Shown piece after piece: positions 54,096 to 63,959 of a stretch of 64,000 nt of DNA; the first letter of the stretch is position 1, and every line of letters begins with the position of its first letter. The translations under genes were made by a program, and so were the position numbers. This stretch comes from Caulobacter hibisci (GTDB lineage: Bacteria; Pseudomonadota; Alphaproteobacteria; Caulobacterales; Caulobacteraceae), in assembly GCF_016135805.1 (NCBI RefSeq), contig NZ_JADWOX010000007.1:62001-126000 (forward strand), written 5' to 3'. The notes beneath the pieces were generated by a model. That model was not told where the DNA came from. It did not search any database and saw only the letters and a program-made list of their open reading frames with translations.

Positions 54096-56053
54096 GGCTT
54101 CACCTTCACGACGGCGATGCTGGGGCGCTTGGGGGGCTTCATGCCGTCGCCCAGATAGAAGCTGGTGTGCGGCGGCTGGTTGTAGGCGGTGTTCTGCCAG
54201 GCGATGCCTGCCCGATAGATCGGGTCGTGCATCAGGGTCACCAGGCGGCGCTCGGTCGGGTAGGGCGTGACGTAGATCCGCAGGAAGCTGTTGTCCTCCG
54301 CGCGCAGGATCAGCTCCTCGCGCCAGTCGCCCAGGATGTCGGCCGACAGGGTCGGGGTGGCCTTGGTGCCGTTGTTCGACAGCATGCCTTCGGCGGTGAA
54401 CAGCAACTTGGTCTGGCCCTGGGTCCAGTCCCACTTGCTGATCTGGTTCTTGTCGAGCAGCTCACGCAGGTCGTCGCCGTCCCACCAGATGCCGAAATTG
54501 GTCTGGCGGGGGTGTTTCACGCCGTCGATCGGCTTGCCCTTCACGGTGTAGAGCACGTCCGAATTGCTGGCCCAGGCCTCGGCGCCGGGGAAGCGCGGGT
54601 CGATGTCGAAGGCCACGCCTCGGCCGGTGTCGCTTTGCGTCGGCGTGGTCCACAGCACCTTGCCGGTCCTGGCGTCGACCATGGCCGAGCCGATGCCGCC
54701 GTTGGCCTTGGGGCTTTCATTGACGCCGAAGCGCTCCAGGCCCGGGCGGGTCGGATCCAGGTCGCCCAGGTGCAGGGCGTCGCCGTGATAGAGCTTGGCG
54801 GTCCACAGCGGCTTGCCGTTGTCGTCGATGGCCATCGAGCCGTAGACGATCTCGTCGCGGCCGTCGCCGTCGAGGTCGCCCACCGAGAGCTGGTGGTTGC
54901 CCTGGCCGCCGAAGCCCTCCGGCACGCCGGGGGCTGCGCTGTCGAACACCCAGCGCTGGACGATCTTGCCGTTCCGGAAGTCCCAGGCGCTGACCGTGGT
55001 GCGAGCGTAGTAGCCGCGGCCCATGACGATGCTGGGCCGCTGGCCGTCGAGATAGGCGGTGCCGGCCAGGAAGCGGTCGGAGCGGTTGGCGTAGCCGTCG
55101 CCCCACAGCTTGGTCATCTGCTCGGCGGTCGGGGCGTCGGTGGTCGGATCGCGCGGAGCGGCGAAGCGAACCGAATCGAGCGCAGCGCCGGTGCGGCCGT
55201 CGAACACGGTCAGGAACTCGGGGCCCTTGAGGATGCGCCCCGTCAGCCTGGCGACCTTGGTGCCGTCCGGCTTGATCTCGGCGCCCGTCTTGTCGTTGGT
55301 CGGGCGCTCCTCGGGCCCCTCGCGCCAGTCGGCGTTCGGATCGCCCAGCACCTTGCCGGTCCCGTCGACCGTGCCGTCCGAGGTGCGCACGGCGATCTCG
55401 GCCCGGCCGTCGCCGTCATAGTCGAAGACCTGGAACTGGGTGTAGTGCGCGCCGGCCCGGATGTTGCGGCCGAGATCGATGCGCCACAGGCGCTTGCCGT
55501 CCAGGGTGTAGGCGTCCAGCAGCACCGGGCCGGTATAGCCGGCGAAGGCGTTGTCCTTGGAGTTGGTCGGGTCCCACTTGAGGACGATCTCGTAGCGACC
55601 GTCGCCGTCGAGGTCGCCGACGCTGGCGTCGTTGGCGGTGTACTCGTAGGCCTGACCGTCGGGCGTGACGCCGCCGGCCGGCTTCTGCAGCGGGATGGTC
55701 AGGAAGTCGTCTTTCAGGGCGCCGGTCTCGCCTTCCAGCGGGCCTTCCTTGCCTTTGCTGACGGCCTTCAGGCTGTAGCGGGCGCCGGGCGTTCCGGCCT
55801 TGTCGACGAAGTTGGTCGCGCCGTTCAACGGCTTGGCGTTGAGCTTCTGGCCGTCGCGATAGAGGTTGAAGGCGAGGGTTCCGGCGTCGTCGCCCTTCAG
55901 CCGCCAGGACACCAACACGCCGCCGTCGATGGCGGGGGCGGCGACCAGGCCGCGATCCAGGCGCTCGGCTTGGCGCGGCGCGGCCAGGGCGGGCAGGGCC
56001 AGCAGCGAGGCGGCGGAGGCCAGCATGGCGGCCTTGCGGAGGCGTTTGGACAT
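54092..56053 (-). CDS. Rhamnogalacturonan lyase (PL11)
   Basis: The 653-residue secreted enzyme has a signal peptide (cleavage near ALAAP) and an eight-bladed propeller with many DxDGDG calcium sites (GDLDGDGRYEIVLKWDPTNS, FDYDGDGRAEIAVRTSDGT). It resembles YesW/YesX and cleaves the rhamnose-galacturonate backbone of pectin by beta-elimination. It is the first gene of the pectin operon with the PL22 gene. ATG follows GGGGGGAA. Confidence 0.93.
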   Translation of the reverse strand: MSKRLRKAAMLASAASLLALPALAAPRQAERLDRGLVAAPAIDGGVLVSWRLKGDDAGTLAFNLYRDGQKLNAKPLNGATNFVDKAGTPGARYSLKAVSKGKEGPLEGETGALKDDFLTIPLQKPAGGVTPDGQAYEYTANDASVGDLDGDGRYEIVLKWDPTNSKDNAFAGYTGPVLLDAYTLDGKRLWRIDLGRNIRAGAHYTQFQVFDYDGDGRAEIAVRTSDGTVDGTGKVLGDPNADWREGPEERPTNDKTGAEIKPDGTKVARLTGRILKGPEFLTVFDGRTGAALDSVRFAAPRDPTTDAPTAEQMTKLWGDGYANRSDRFLAGTAYLDGQRPSIVMGRGYYARTTVSAWDFRNGKIVQRWVFDSAAPGVPEGFGGQGNHQLSVGDLDGDGRDEIVYGSMAIDDNGKPLWTAKLYHGDALHLGDLDPTRPGLERFGVNESPKANGGIGSAMVDARTGKVLWTTPTQSDTGRGVAFDIDPRFPGAEAWASNSDVLYTVKGKPIDGVKHPRQTNFGIWWDGDDLRELLDKNQISKWDWTQGQTKLLFTAEGMLSNNGTKATPTLSADILGDWREELILRAEDNSFLRIYVTPYPTERRLVTLMHDPIYRAGIAWQNTAYNQPPHTSFYLGDGMKPPKRPSIAVVKVKP

Positions 56054-56400
56054 GGCTTTTCCCCCCGAGGGATTATGGGCGTTGTTGCACCGATCTTGGC
56101 ACGCGGATCGATGGGTGCAACATGTTTCCCACAAAATGCGCAGTCATCTCATATTTTGAAATGGGTGCTTTTGGGGTTGAGCGCTGCGCCGTTTTCGCTT
56201 CCCGGTTTTCCGCCTGCGGGGCAGGGTGGCGGCGAGACAGTTTTTCTGCGGGCTTTTCCCGGTAAATCTCAATTGACCCCATCGACGCAGTGGGGATTTA
56301 AGCGGTCCAGCTTGACGCCGCGCCGGCGCCGAGAGGATGGCTGGCGCATTCTATCTACCGCGGCTCCAGCCGCAGCCGGAACCAGGACGACGATCAGAGC
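56054..56400. promoter_or_regulatory. Divergent promoter region of the pectin and sulfate operons
   Basis: This 347-base stretch lies between the divergent pectin lyase operon (minus strand) and cysTWA (plus strand). It holds a TGTTGCACC / GGTGCAACA inverted repeat (arms at 56083-56091 and 56114-56122), 30-40 bases upstream of the PL11 start. On the cysT side it has two small stems (CCCCA...TGGGG at 56277-56295 and a GCGG...CCGC stem soon after). I see no ORF and no riboswitch that I can name. Confidence 0.45.
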
Positions 56401-57270
56401 ATGACCGCCGACTCCCTCGCCGCGCAACGCCCCGTCGCGGCGCGTCGCCCCCTGTTCCGACGGCGCTCGGCGATTCCGGGCTTCGGCCTGACCCTGGGCG
56501 TGACCCTGTCGGTGCTGTCGCTGATCGTGCTGATTCCGCTGTCGGCCGTGGCCCTGAAGGCCGCCGAGCTGTCGCCGAGCGAGTTCCTGGCCGCAGCCTT
56601 CTCGCAACGGGCGCTCGCCGCCTATCGCCTGACCTTCGGCGCGGCGCTGGTCGCCGCCGTCGTCAACGGCGTGTTCGGCGTGCTGACCGCCTGGGCGATG
56701 GTGCGCTACGAGTTTCCCGGCAAGACCATCCTTAACGCCCTGGTCGACCTGCCGTTCGCCCTGCCCACCGCCGTGGCCGGCATCGCCCTGGCCACCCTCT
56801 ATGCGCCCAACGGCTGGGTCGGGCAATTCCTGACGCCGCTGGGGATCAAGGCCGCCTACAACCCGATCGGCGTGACCATCGCCCTGGTCTTCATCGGCCT
56901 GCCGTTCGTGGTGCGCACGATCGAGCCGGTGATGCGCGACCTGTCGGCCGACGTTGAGGAGGCCGCCGCCAGCCTCGGCGCCGGGCGCCTGGCCACCATC
57001 TGGCGGGTGATCCTGCCGGCGCTGGGCCCGGCCTGGCTGACCGGTTTCGCCATGGCCTTCGCCCGCGGGGTGGGCGAGTACGGCTCGGTGATCTTCATCG
57101 CCGGCAACATGCCCTACAAGTCCGAGATCGCCCCGCTGCTGATCATTATCCAGCTGGAGCAGTTCCAGTACGCCCAGGCCGCCACCATCGCCGTGGTCAT
57201 GCTGGTGGTCTCGTTCCTGATGCTGCTGGTCATCAACGCCATCCAGGCCTACTCGCGGAGGTTCGTCTGA
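56401..57270 (+). CDS. cysT: Sulfate/thiosulfate ABC transporter permease CysT
   Basis: The 289-residue permease has six helices, a ModB/CysT-type core and the loop [21 protein letters not shown]. With CysW it forms the sulfate channel. The start has AGGACG upstream. Its stop overlaps the cysW start by one base (TGATG). The periplasmic binding protein gene is not next to it; the pectin operon lies upstream. Confidence 0.92.
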   Translation: MTADSLAAQRPVAARRPLFRRRSAIPGFGLTLGVTLSVLSLIVLIPLSAVALKAAELSPSEFLAAAFSQRALAAYRLTFGAALVAAVVNGVFGVLTAWAMVRYEFPGKTILNALVDLPFALPTAVAGIALATLYAPNGWVGQFLTPLGIKAAYNPIGVTIALVFIGLPFVVRTIEPVMRDLSADVEEAAASLGAGRLATIWRVILPALGPAWLTGFAMAFARGVGEYGSVIFIAGNMPYKSEIAPLLIIIQLEQFQYAQAATIAVVMLVVSFLMLLVINAIQAYSRRFV

Positions 57271-58112
57271 TGGCCCGCGCCCGTCACCCCACCGAAGATC
57301 CGACCTGGGTCAAGGCGCTGGTCCTGGCCGTGGTCATGGCCTTCCTGGCGCTGGTGCTGATCCTGCCGCTGGTCGCCGTGTTCGCCGAGGCCCTGCGCAA
57401 GGGCTTCGGGGCGGCTCTCGAGGCCATCGCCCACGAGGACGCCCTGGCGGCGGTCAAGCTGACCCTGATCACCGCGGCCATCACCGTGCCGTTCAACGTG
57501 GTCTTCGGTCTCTGCGCCGCCTGGGCCGTGGCCAAGCACGACTTCCCCGGCAAGCCGTTCCTGATCACCCTGATCGACCTGCCGTTCTCGGTTTCGCCGG
57601 TCGTCGCCGGCCTGATCTACGTGCTGGTCTTCGGCCTGCAGGGCTGGCTGGGCGAATGGCTGCTCGACAACGACATGAAGGTGATCTTCGCCGTGCCCGG
57701 CATCGTGCTGGCGACGGTGTTCGTGACCTTCCCGTTCGTCGCCCGCGAGCTGATCCCGCTGATGCAGGAGCAGGGCGTCAGCGAGGAGGAGGCGGCCATC
57801 TCGATGGGCGCCTCGGGCCTCTACACCTTCTGGCGGGTGACCACGCCCAACGTGCGCTGGGGCCTGCTGTACGGCGTGCTGCTGTGCAACGCCCGGGCGA
57901 TGGGCGAGTTCGGCGCCGTGTCGGTGGTCAGCGGCCACATCCGCGGCCTGACCAACACCATGCCGCTGCACGTCGAGATCCTCTACAACGAGTACGATTT
58001 CGTCGGGGCCTTCGCGGTGGCGGCGCTGCTCTGCCTGCTGGCCATCGTCACCCTCGTGCTCAAGACCGCCCTTGAAGTCGCCCAGCCGGCCGTGCGCCGG
58101 GGCGGCCACTAA
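57270..58112 (+). CDS. cysW: Sulfate/thiosulfate ABC transporter permease CysW
   Basis: The 280-residue permease has six helices and the coupling loop [22 protein letters not shown]. The phrase [20 protein letters not shown] is typical of CysW. It is second in cysTWA, 12 bases before cysA. Confidence 0.93.
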   Translation: MARARHPTEDPTWVKALVLAVVMAFLALVLILPLVAVFAEALRKGFGAALEAIAHEDALAAVKLTLITAAITVPFNVVFGLCAAWAVAKHDFPGKPFLITLIDLPFSVSPVVAGLIYVLVFGLQGWLGEWLLDNDMKVIFAVPGIVLATVFVTFPFVARELIPLMQEQGVSEEEAAISMGASGLYTFWRVTTPNVRWGLLYGVLLCNARAMGEFGAVSVVSGHIRGLTNTMPLHVEILYNEYDFVGAFAVAALLCLLAIVTLVLKTALEVAQPAVRRGGH

Positions 58113-58124
58113 ACGGAACGCCTC

Positions 58125-59144
<1,020 letters not shown>

Positions 59145-59255
59145 GCTCCGCTTCCCGGCGCAGATTAAATCTCGGCAATCCGTGCGTCCCCTGATTGAAG
59201 GGGCGCGTTCCCCTGCCTAGCTATTGGATATCGCCGGTCCATGAGGGCTGAGGGG

Positions 59256-59483
59256 ATGTTGGGGAAAGCTGTCGCACTTCTTACGATCTGGGTGGTCCTC
59301 GCGGTCGTCCTGGTGCGTGTCGTCGTGGGTCCTTTGTGGGGCTCCGGCACGGACCTGGGCCTGATCGCCGCGCCGCTCGTCTTCGCGCTCGGCGCGGCCG
59401 GATTGATCTTCCTGGCCTCGCGCTTCGTCGCCATCGCGACGCGTCCGTCCAGCGCTTCAAACCGCGCGCCCAAGGCGCATTGA
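59256..59483 (+). CDS. Small two-helix membrane protein
   Basis: A 75-residue protein with two membrane helices (about 4-22 and 32-52) and a basic tail. I chose ATG 59256, which has GAGGG eight bases upstream; ATG 59241 adds five residues. It lies eight bases before the SPFH lipoprotein gene, so the two are probably co-expressed. No family recognised. Confidence 0.7.
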   Translation: MLGKAVALLTIWVVLAVVLVRVVVGPLWGSGTDLGLIAAPLVFALGAAGLIFLASRFVAIATRPSSASNRAPKAH

Positions 59484-59491
59484 GGGAAATC

Positions 59492-60355
59492 ATGACCGCC
59501 ATCCATTCGCCGCTGAACAAGCGGGCGATCCTGCTCGTCGTCACCGCCGGCGCCGTGCTGCTGCTTGGCTCGTGCTCCGTGATCTCGCAGGGCACCACGG
59601 TCGAGCCCGGCAATGTCGGGGTCAAGATCAAGACCCTGGGCTCCGGCGCCGGCGTCGTGCCCGAGTCGCTGCCGGCGCGCTGGTACTTCCGGGGCATCGG
59701 CGAGCGGATCGTCCAGTTCCCCGTGATCCAGCGCACCTACAGCTACACCCGCGACCGCGACGAGCGCGGCAACGAGAACGAGGAACTGCAGTTCAGCGAC
59801 AACACCGGCCTGCCGATGACGGCCGACGTGTCGGTGACCTTGCAGGTCAATCCGGCCTCGGCGCCGGCCCTGTACCAGACCTATCGCCTGACCTTCGACC
59901 AGTTGCTCGACGGGCCGATCCGCAACGACGTCCGCTCGGCCATCGCCGCCGAGACCGAGAAGGTGTCGGTCGAGACCCTCTACAGCGGCGGCCGCCAGAT
60001 GGTGGTGCAGAAGGCCCTGGCCCGCGTCGCCAACAAATGGGCGCGCCATGGGGTGGCGGTCTCGCAGATGGATTGGATCGGCTCGATCCGCTACCCGACC
60101 GCCGTCGTTGACCGCATGCAGGAGAAGACCAAGCTCGAGCAGGAGGCCCTGGCGGCCAAGGCGCTGGAGGCCAAGGAAGTCGCCCTGGCCAACGCCGCCA
60201 TCGCCAAGGCCCGCGGCGAGGCTGAGGCCATCCGCATCAAGGGCGAAGCGATCCGCGCCAACCCTCAGGTCCTGCAGCAGCAGGCCATCGAGAAGTGGAA
60301 CGGCGAACTGCCCAAGGTCACCAGCGGCGCGACGCCGTTCGTGAAGATTGACTGA
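59492..60355 (+). CDS. SPFH/Band 7 domain lipoprotein
   Basis: The 287-residue protein has a lipobox-like LLGSC near residue 25 and an SPFH domain (about 40-190; YRLTFDQLLDGPIRNDVR is characteristic) followed by a coiled-coil-like Ala/Glu/Lys stretch (EKTKLEQEALAAKALEAKEV). It resembles prohibitin-like membrane scaffolds. An arginine pair and lipidation, if real, would put it on the periplasmic side. Function is unknown. Confidence 0.82.
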   Translation: MTAIHSPLNKRAILLVVTAGAVLLLGSCSVISQGTTVEPGNVGVKIKTLGSGAGVVPESLPARWYFRGIGERIVQFPVIQRTYSYTRDRDERGNENEELQFSDNTGLPMTADVSVTLQVNPASAPALYQTYRLTFDQLLDGPIRNDVRSAIAAETEKVSVETLYSGGRQMVVQKALARVANKWARHGVAVSQMDWIGSIRYPTAVVDRMQEKTKLEQEALAAKALEAKEVALANAAIAKARGEAEAIRIKGEAIRANPQVLQQQAIEKWNGELPKVTSGATPFVKID

Positions 60356-60402
60356 TCTGAGGCGACCCCGGCGTTTCGCCGTCGGGGTCGAGCCCATCAC
60401 TC

Positions 60403-60538
60403 CCCGTCATTCCCGCCCTTGTGGCGGGAACCCCTGGCTCCGCTTGCACGTGAGACGCAAGCGGCGTGCTCAGCACGCCGCTCCTACTGCCCTTGCGGCT
60501 GACAGAGGGGTTCCCGCCACAAGGGCGGGAATGACGGG
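60403..60538. repeat. Palindromic repeat with a nested hairpin
   Basis: The arms CCCGTCATTCCCGCCCTTGTGGCGGGAACCCC and its complement enclose an internal hairpin (GCGGCGTGCT-GAGCACGCCGC area). It belongs to the same class as 5422-5514 and 35180-35272, between the convergent SPFH and transglutaminase genes. A separate strong stem at 60361-60390 (CGACCCCGGCG...CGGGGTCG) probably ends the SPFH transcript. Confidence 0.75.
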
Positions 60539-60557
60539 CTTAAAAGTGGGCTCGAAC

Positions 60558-61535
60558 TTACTGTTGTTGCTGCTGACGCTGCTGGTCCTGATGGGCCGCC
60601 GCGTCGCCGCCGCGGCGGCGGCCGCCGAAGGCGGCAGGGCGGGCCAGGCGCAGGAACTCCGGCTCTGCCAGGGCCGCGCGGGCCCGGCGCACCGTCACGC
60701 CCACCGCCAGATGGCTCTCTGCGTCGCCCTTGTAGACGCCGCGCGAGGGGGTGACGTCGGCATAGTCGCGGCCGACCGCCACGGCCACGTGCCGCTCGCC
60801 CGTCAGGCAGTTGTTGGTCGGATCGAAGCCCACCCAGCGCAGGCTCGGCAGGAACACCTCGATCCAGGCGTGGGTGGCGTCCGGATCCGAGCGGTCGCCG
60901 GCGTCGCGGTCGGTGAACAGGTAGCCCGACACATAGCGCGCCGGCAGGCCCCAGCTGCGGCAGATGGCCAGCATGATGTGGGCGAAGTCCTGGCAAACGC
61001 CGCTGCCGGCCTCCAGGGCCAGGTCGATCGGGCTGTCGGCGTCGGTGACGCCGGGCTGGTAGCCGAACGACTGGTAGAGGGTCTCGTTCAGCCGCCGCAG
61101 CGCCGTCAGCGGATCCAGGCGGCGCAGGGCCTCCAGGTCGTGCTTGGCGATGAACGCTTGCAGCAGTTCGGTGGTCTGCACGAAGCCGTGCGGCCGCAGG
61201 AAGTCGAAGCACTCGCCGCGCACGAACTCGCTGCGCAGCCGGTCCCATTCGCCCAGGTCCAGCTTGTCGGGGAATTCGAGCACCCGCTCGGTCTCCACCG
61301 CCGAGCGGGCGATGATGGTCAGGCGGTCGTGCGGATGGGGCACGTCGAAGTGATAGACCGCGTTGCCGAAGCTGTCGGCGTAGGAGAACAGCTGGGCGGC
61401 CGGCTCGATGTCGAGCTCGAAGCTGACCAGCCGCTGGCGCGCGCCCTTCTGGGGCTGCATCCACAGCTCCATCAGGCTTTCGCGGACAGGCCGCTCGTAG
61501 TGGTACTGGGTGACGTGGCGGATTTCGAGCAGCAT
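60558..61535 (-). CDS. Transglutaminase-like (bacterial) domain protein
   Basis: The 325-residue protein has an N-terminal beta-domain (about 1-100) and a transglutaminase-like cysteine protease fold with Cys181 (GSGVCQDFAH), His222 (HAWIEV) and Asp238 (GFDPTN). The C-terminus is Gln-rich (AAAHQDQQRQQQQQ). It is the third gene in an operon with alpha-E and ATP-grasp partners, four bases after the alpha-E stop. Likely an amide-bond-processing enzyme, peptidase or ligase, target unknown. Confidence 0.88.
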   Translation of the reverse strand: MLLEIRHVTQYHYERPVRESLMELWMQPQKGARQRLVSFELDIEPAAQLFSYADSFGNAVYHFDVPHPHDRLTIIARSAVETERVLEFPDKLDLGEWDRLRSEFVRGECFDFLRPHGFVQTTELLQAFIAKHDLEALRRLDPLTALRRLNETLYQSFGYQPGVTDADSPIDLALEAGSGVCQDFAHIMLAICRSWGLPARYVSGYLFTDRDAGDRSDPDATHAWIEVFLPSLRWVGFDPTNNCLTGERHVAVAVGRDYADVTPSRGVYKGDAESHLAVGVTVRRARAALAEPEFLRLARPAAFGGRRRGGDAAAHQDQQRQQQQQ

Positions 61536-61539
61536 GGGA

Positions 61540-62481
61540 TCAGGCCGGCAGTCGCAGTTCGAGGGGGTAGGCCACGAAGGTCTCGTAGATCGCTTCGTGG
61601 ATGCGGGCGCATTCGTTGACCACCGTGGTCAGCAGCGAGCCGGCGCCGCCGGCCTCCAACTCGTCGACGTCGGCGAATTGGAGACGGGCCTTCAGCTTGC
61701 CGGCCAGCCGTTCGGGCGCGGCGCGGCCGGCGGCCTCGACGTGGCGGGCCAGGGCGATCAGGTGCTCCTCGATGCGCGAGGTGGAAAAGCGGATCGAGCG
61801 CGGGAAGTCCTCGTCGAAGACCAGGAACTCCAGGATGTGCCGCGGCTCGATCTCGGCGGTGTAGACCCGCAGGTACGGTTCGAGCGCGCAGGCCATGCGC
61901 AGCAGGCTGACCAGGGCCAGATGGTCGTTGATCTCGCGGCCCGGCGTCGGGGCGAAACAGACCTCCAGCAGGCTCGCAGACAGCTGGGCGCGCTCCAGGT
62001 ACATGCCCAGCATCATGAACCGCCAGCTCTCGCCATGGCTCATGGTGGCGTCGGCCGCGCCCTTGAACAGGTGCACGTCGGCGATCACGTCGTGCAGGAA
62101 GGCGGTCGAATTGTCGGCGAACTCGGTCTCTGCGTTCTCGTCGGTGACCCGCAGATAGAGCAGGTTCAGCCGCTCCCAGGTCTCGGTTGTGATCTGGTCG
62201 CGCACCTGGCGGGCGTTTTCGCGGGCCATGGTCAGGGACGACACCACCGAATTGGGATCTGCGCGGTCGAGCACCAGGGCGCGGGCGGCGTCATAGGGCG
62301 AGACCTTGCCGGTCTCGCTGTCGCCGACGGCCGACAGGGCGATCCACACGGCCTGGACCCCGGAATCGGTCTGGTCGAGCGTGGCGTTCAGCATCACGCT
62401 CGACAGGCGCGACAGGTGTTCGGCGCGCTCGATGTAGCGGCCCAGCCAGTAGAGGCTGTCGGCGACCCGAGCCAGCATCAT
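61540..62481 (-). CDS. Alpha-E domain protein (DUF403)
   Basis: The 313-residue, all-helical alpha-E protein begins ARVADSLYWLGRYIERAEHL and has SWRFMMLGMYLERAQLS in the middle. The family is found with circularly permuted ATP-grasp and transglutaminase partners. Its start overlaps the ATP-grasp stop (ATGATG), so the three genes are a tight operon. The biochemical role is unknown, perhaps as a substrate-holding or amide-bond partner protein. Confidence 0.88.
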   Translation of the reverse strand: MMLARVADSLYWLGRYIERAEHLSRLSSVMLNATLDQTDSGVQAVWIALSAVGDSETGKVSPYDAARALVLDRADPNSVVSSLTMARENARQVRDQITTETWERLNLLYLRVTDENAETEFADNSTAFLHDVIADVHLFKGAADATMSHGESWRFMMLGMYLERAQLSASLLEVCFAPTPGREINDHLALVSLLRMACALEPYLRVYTAEIEPRHILEFLVFDEDFPRSIRFSTSRIEEHLIALARHVEAAGRAAPERLAGKLKARLQFADVDELEAGGAGSLLTTVVNECARIHEAIYETFVAYPLELRLPA

Positions 62482-63959
62482 TGACCGTTTCCCTTCTGGC
62501 CGTTGCCGTTTCCGTTGTGGCCGTTCTCCTCGGCCAGCACCCAGGTGTCCTTGGAGCCGCCGCCCTGGCTGGAGTTCACGACCAGCGAGCCGCGCTTCAG
62601 CGCGACGCGGGTGAGGGCGCCCGGCGTGACGATGGTCTTCTCGCCGCAGAGGATGAACGGGCGCAGGTCGACGTGGCGCGGTTCGATGCGGCCGTCGACC
62701 AGGCAGGGCGCGGTCGACAGCTGGATGGTCGGCTGGGCGATGTAGTTGGCCGGATCGGCCTTCAGCGCCTCGGCGAACTCGGCGCGCTCCTGGGCCGAGG
62801 CATGTGGTCCCACCAGCATGCCATAGCCGCCCGAGGCCCCCACGGCCTTGACCACCAGCTTGTCGAGATTGGCCAGCACGTGGCTGAGCTGGCTCTTCTC
62901 GCGGCAGAGGTAGGTCTCGATATTGGGCAGGATTGGGTCCTCGCCCAAGTAGTAGCGGATGATGTCCGGCACGAAGGCGTAGACGGCCTTGTCGTCGGCG
63001 ACCCCCGTGCCCGGGGCGTTGCAGATCACCACGTTGCCGGCGCGATAGGCGTTGAACAGGCCAGCGGCCCCCAGCGACGAATCCCGACGGAAGGTGAGGG
63101 GGTCGATGAAGTCGTCGTCGACCCGGCGATAGATCACGTCCACCCGGCGCAGGCCGGTGGTGGTGCGCATGTAGACCATGTTGTCGTGGACCACGAGATC
63201 GCGGCCCTCGACCAGCGGCACGCCCATCAAGCGGGCCAGATAGGCGTGCTCGTAGTAGGCGCTGTTGTAGACGCCGGGGGTCAGCACCACGACCTGCGGG
63301 TCCGACCGCCAGTCGGCGCTCATGCTCTTCAGCGTCGCGAGCAGCAGGTCGGGATAGCGCTCGACTGGCCGCACGCCGGCCTCGCGATAGGTGCCCGGGA
63401 AGGTGCGCTTGGCCGCGTCGCGATTGGCCAGCATGTAGGACACGCCCGAGGGGACGCGCAGATTGTCCTCCAGCACGGCGAACTGACCGTCCTGGCCGCG
63501 GATCAGGTCGCTGCCGCAGACATTGGCGTACGACTTGTGCGGCACGTAGAGGTTCTGCATCTCGCGCCGGTACGAGGGCGCGCCCAGCACCAGGTCGCGG
63601 GGCACCACCCCGTCCATCAGGATCTGCTGCTCGCCGTAGATGTCGGCCAGGAACATGTTCAGCGCCTGCAGGCGCTGGGTCAGGCCTGATTCGATCTTGG
63701 CCCACTCGGCGGCCGGGATGATTCGCGGGAACAGGTCGGTCGGGATGATCCGCTCGGTGGCGCTGCCGGCCCCGTAGACGGTGAAGGTGATGCCCTGCAG
63801 CAGGAACGAGCGTTCCAGCGTCTTCTGCCGGTCGGCCAGGGCCGAGGCGCCCAGCGTCGCCATCCGGGTCTGCAACGGGGCGTAGTGGGCCCGCACGTCG
63901 CCGCCGGCGGCGAACATCTCGTCATAGGCCACGCCCGGCAGGTACGCCGCCCCCGTCAT
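62478..63959 (-). CDS. Circularly permuted ATP-grasp family protein (type 2)
   Basis: The 493-residue protein is led by YLPGVAYDEMFAAGG and has the CP-ATP-grasp features DLIRGQDGQFAVLEDNLRVP, VLTPGVYNSAYYEHAYLARL and KAVGASGGYGMLVG, which carry the ATP and metal ligands. Such enzymes form amide bonds. The tail (GHNGNGNGQKGNGQ) is a low-complexity Gly/Asn run. The ATG at 63959 has no strong ribosome site and the frame stays open to the window end, so the true start could lie a little beyond. Confidence 0.87.
   Translation of the reverse strand: MTGAAYLPGVAYDEMFAAGGDVRAHYAPLQTRMATLGASALADRQKTLERSFLLQGITFTVYGAGSATERIIPTDLFPRIIPAAEWAKIESGLTQRLQALNMFLADIYGEQQILMDGVVPRDLVLGAPSYRREMQNLYVPHKSYANVCGSDLIRGQDGQFAVLEDNLRVPSGVSYMLANRDAAKRTFPGTYREAGVRPVERYPDLLLATLKSMSADWRSDPQVVVLTPGVYNSAYYEHAYLARLMGVPLVEGRDLVVHDNMVYMRTTTGLRRVDVIYRRVDDDFIDPLTFRRDSSLGAAGLFNAYRAGNVVICNAPGTGVADDKAVYAFVPDIIRYYLGEDPILPNIETYLCREKSQLSHVLANLDKLVVKAVGASGGYGMLVGPHASAQERAEFAEALKADPANYIAQPTIQLSTAPCLVDGRIEPRHVDLRPFILCGEKTIVTPGALTRVALKRGSLVVNSSQGGGSKDTWVLAEENGHNGNGNGQKGNGQ

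Noticed and set aside
56200..56400. Riboswitch-like leader before cysT
   Set aside because: Two small stems are present, but I could not match the SAM-II or other SAM-type riboswitch consensus.
62478..63959. Partial gene at the right edge
   Set aside because: The ATG at 63959 gives a full-length family product, so I kept it as complete; the frame does remain open to the window edge, so a longer start cannot be excluded.
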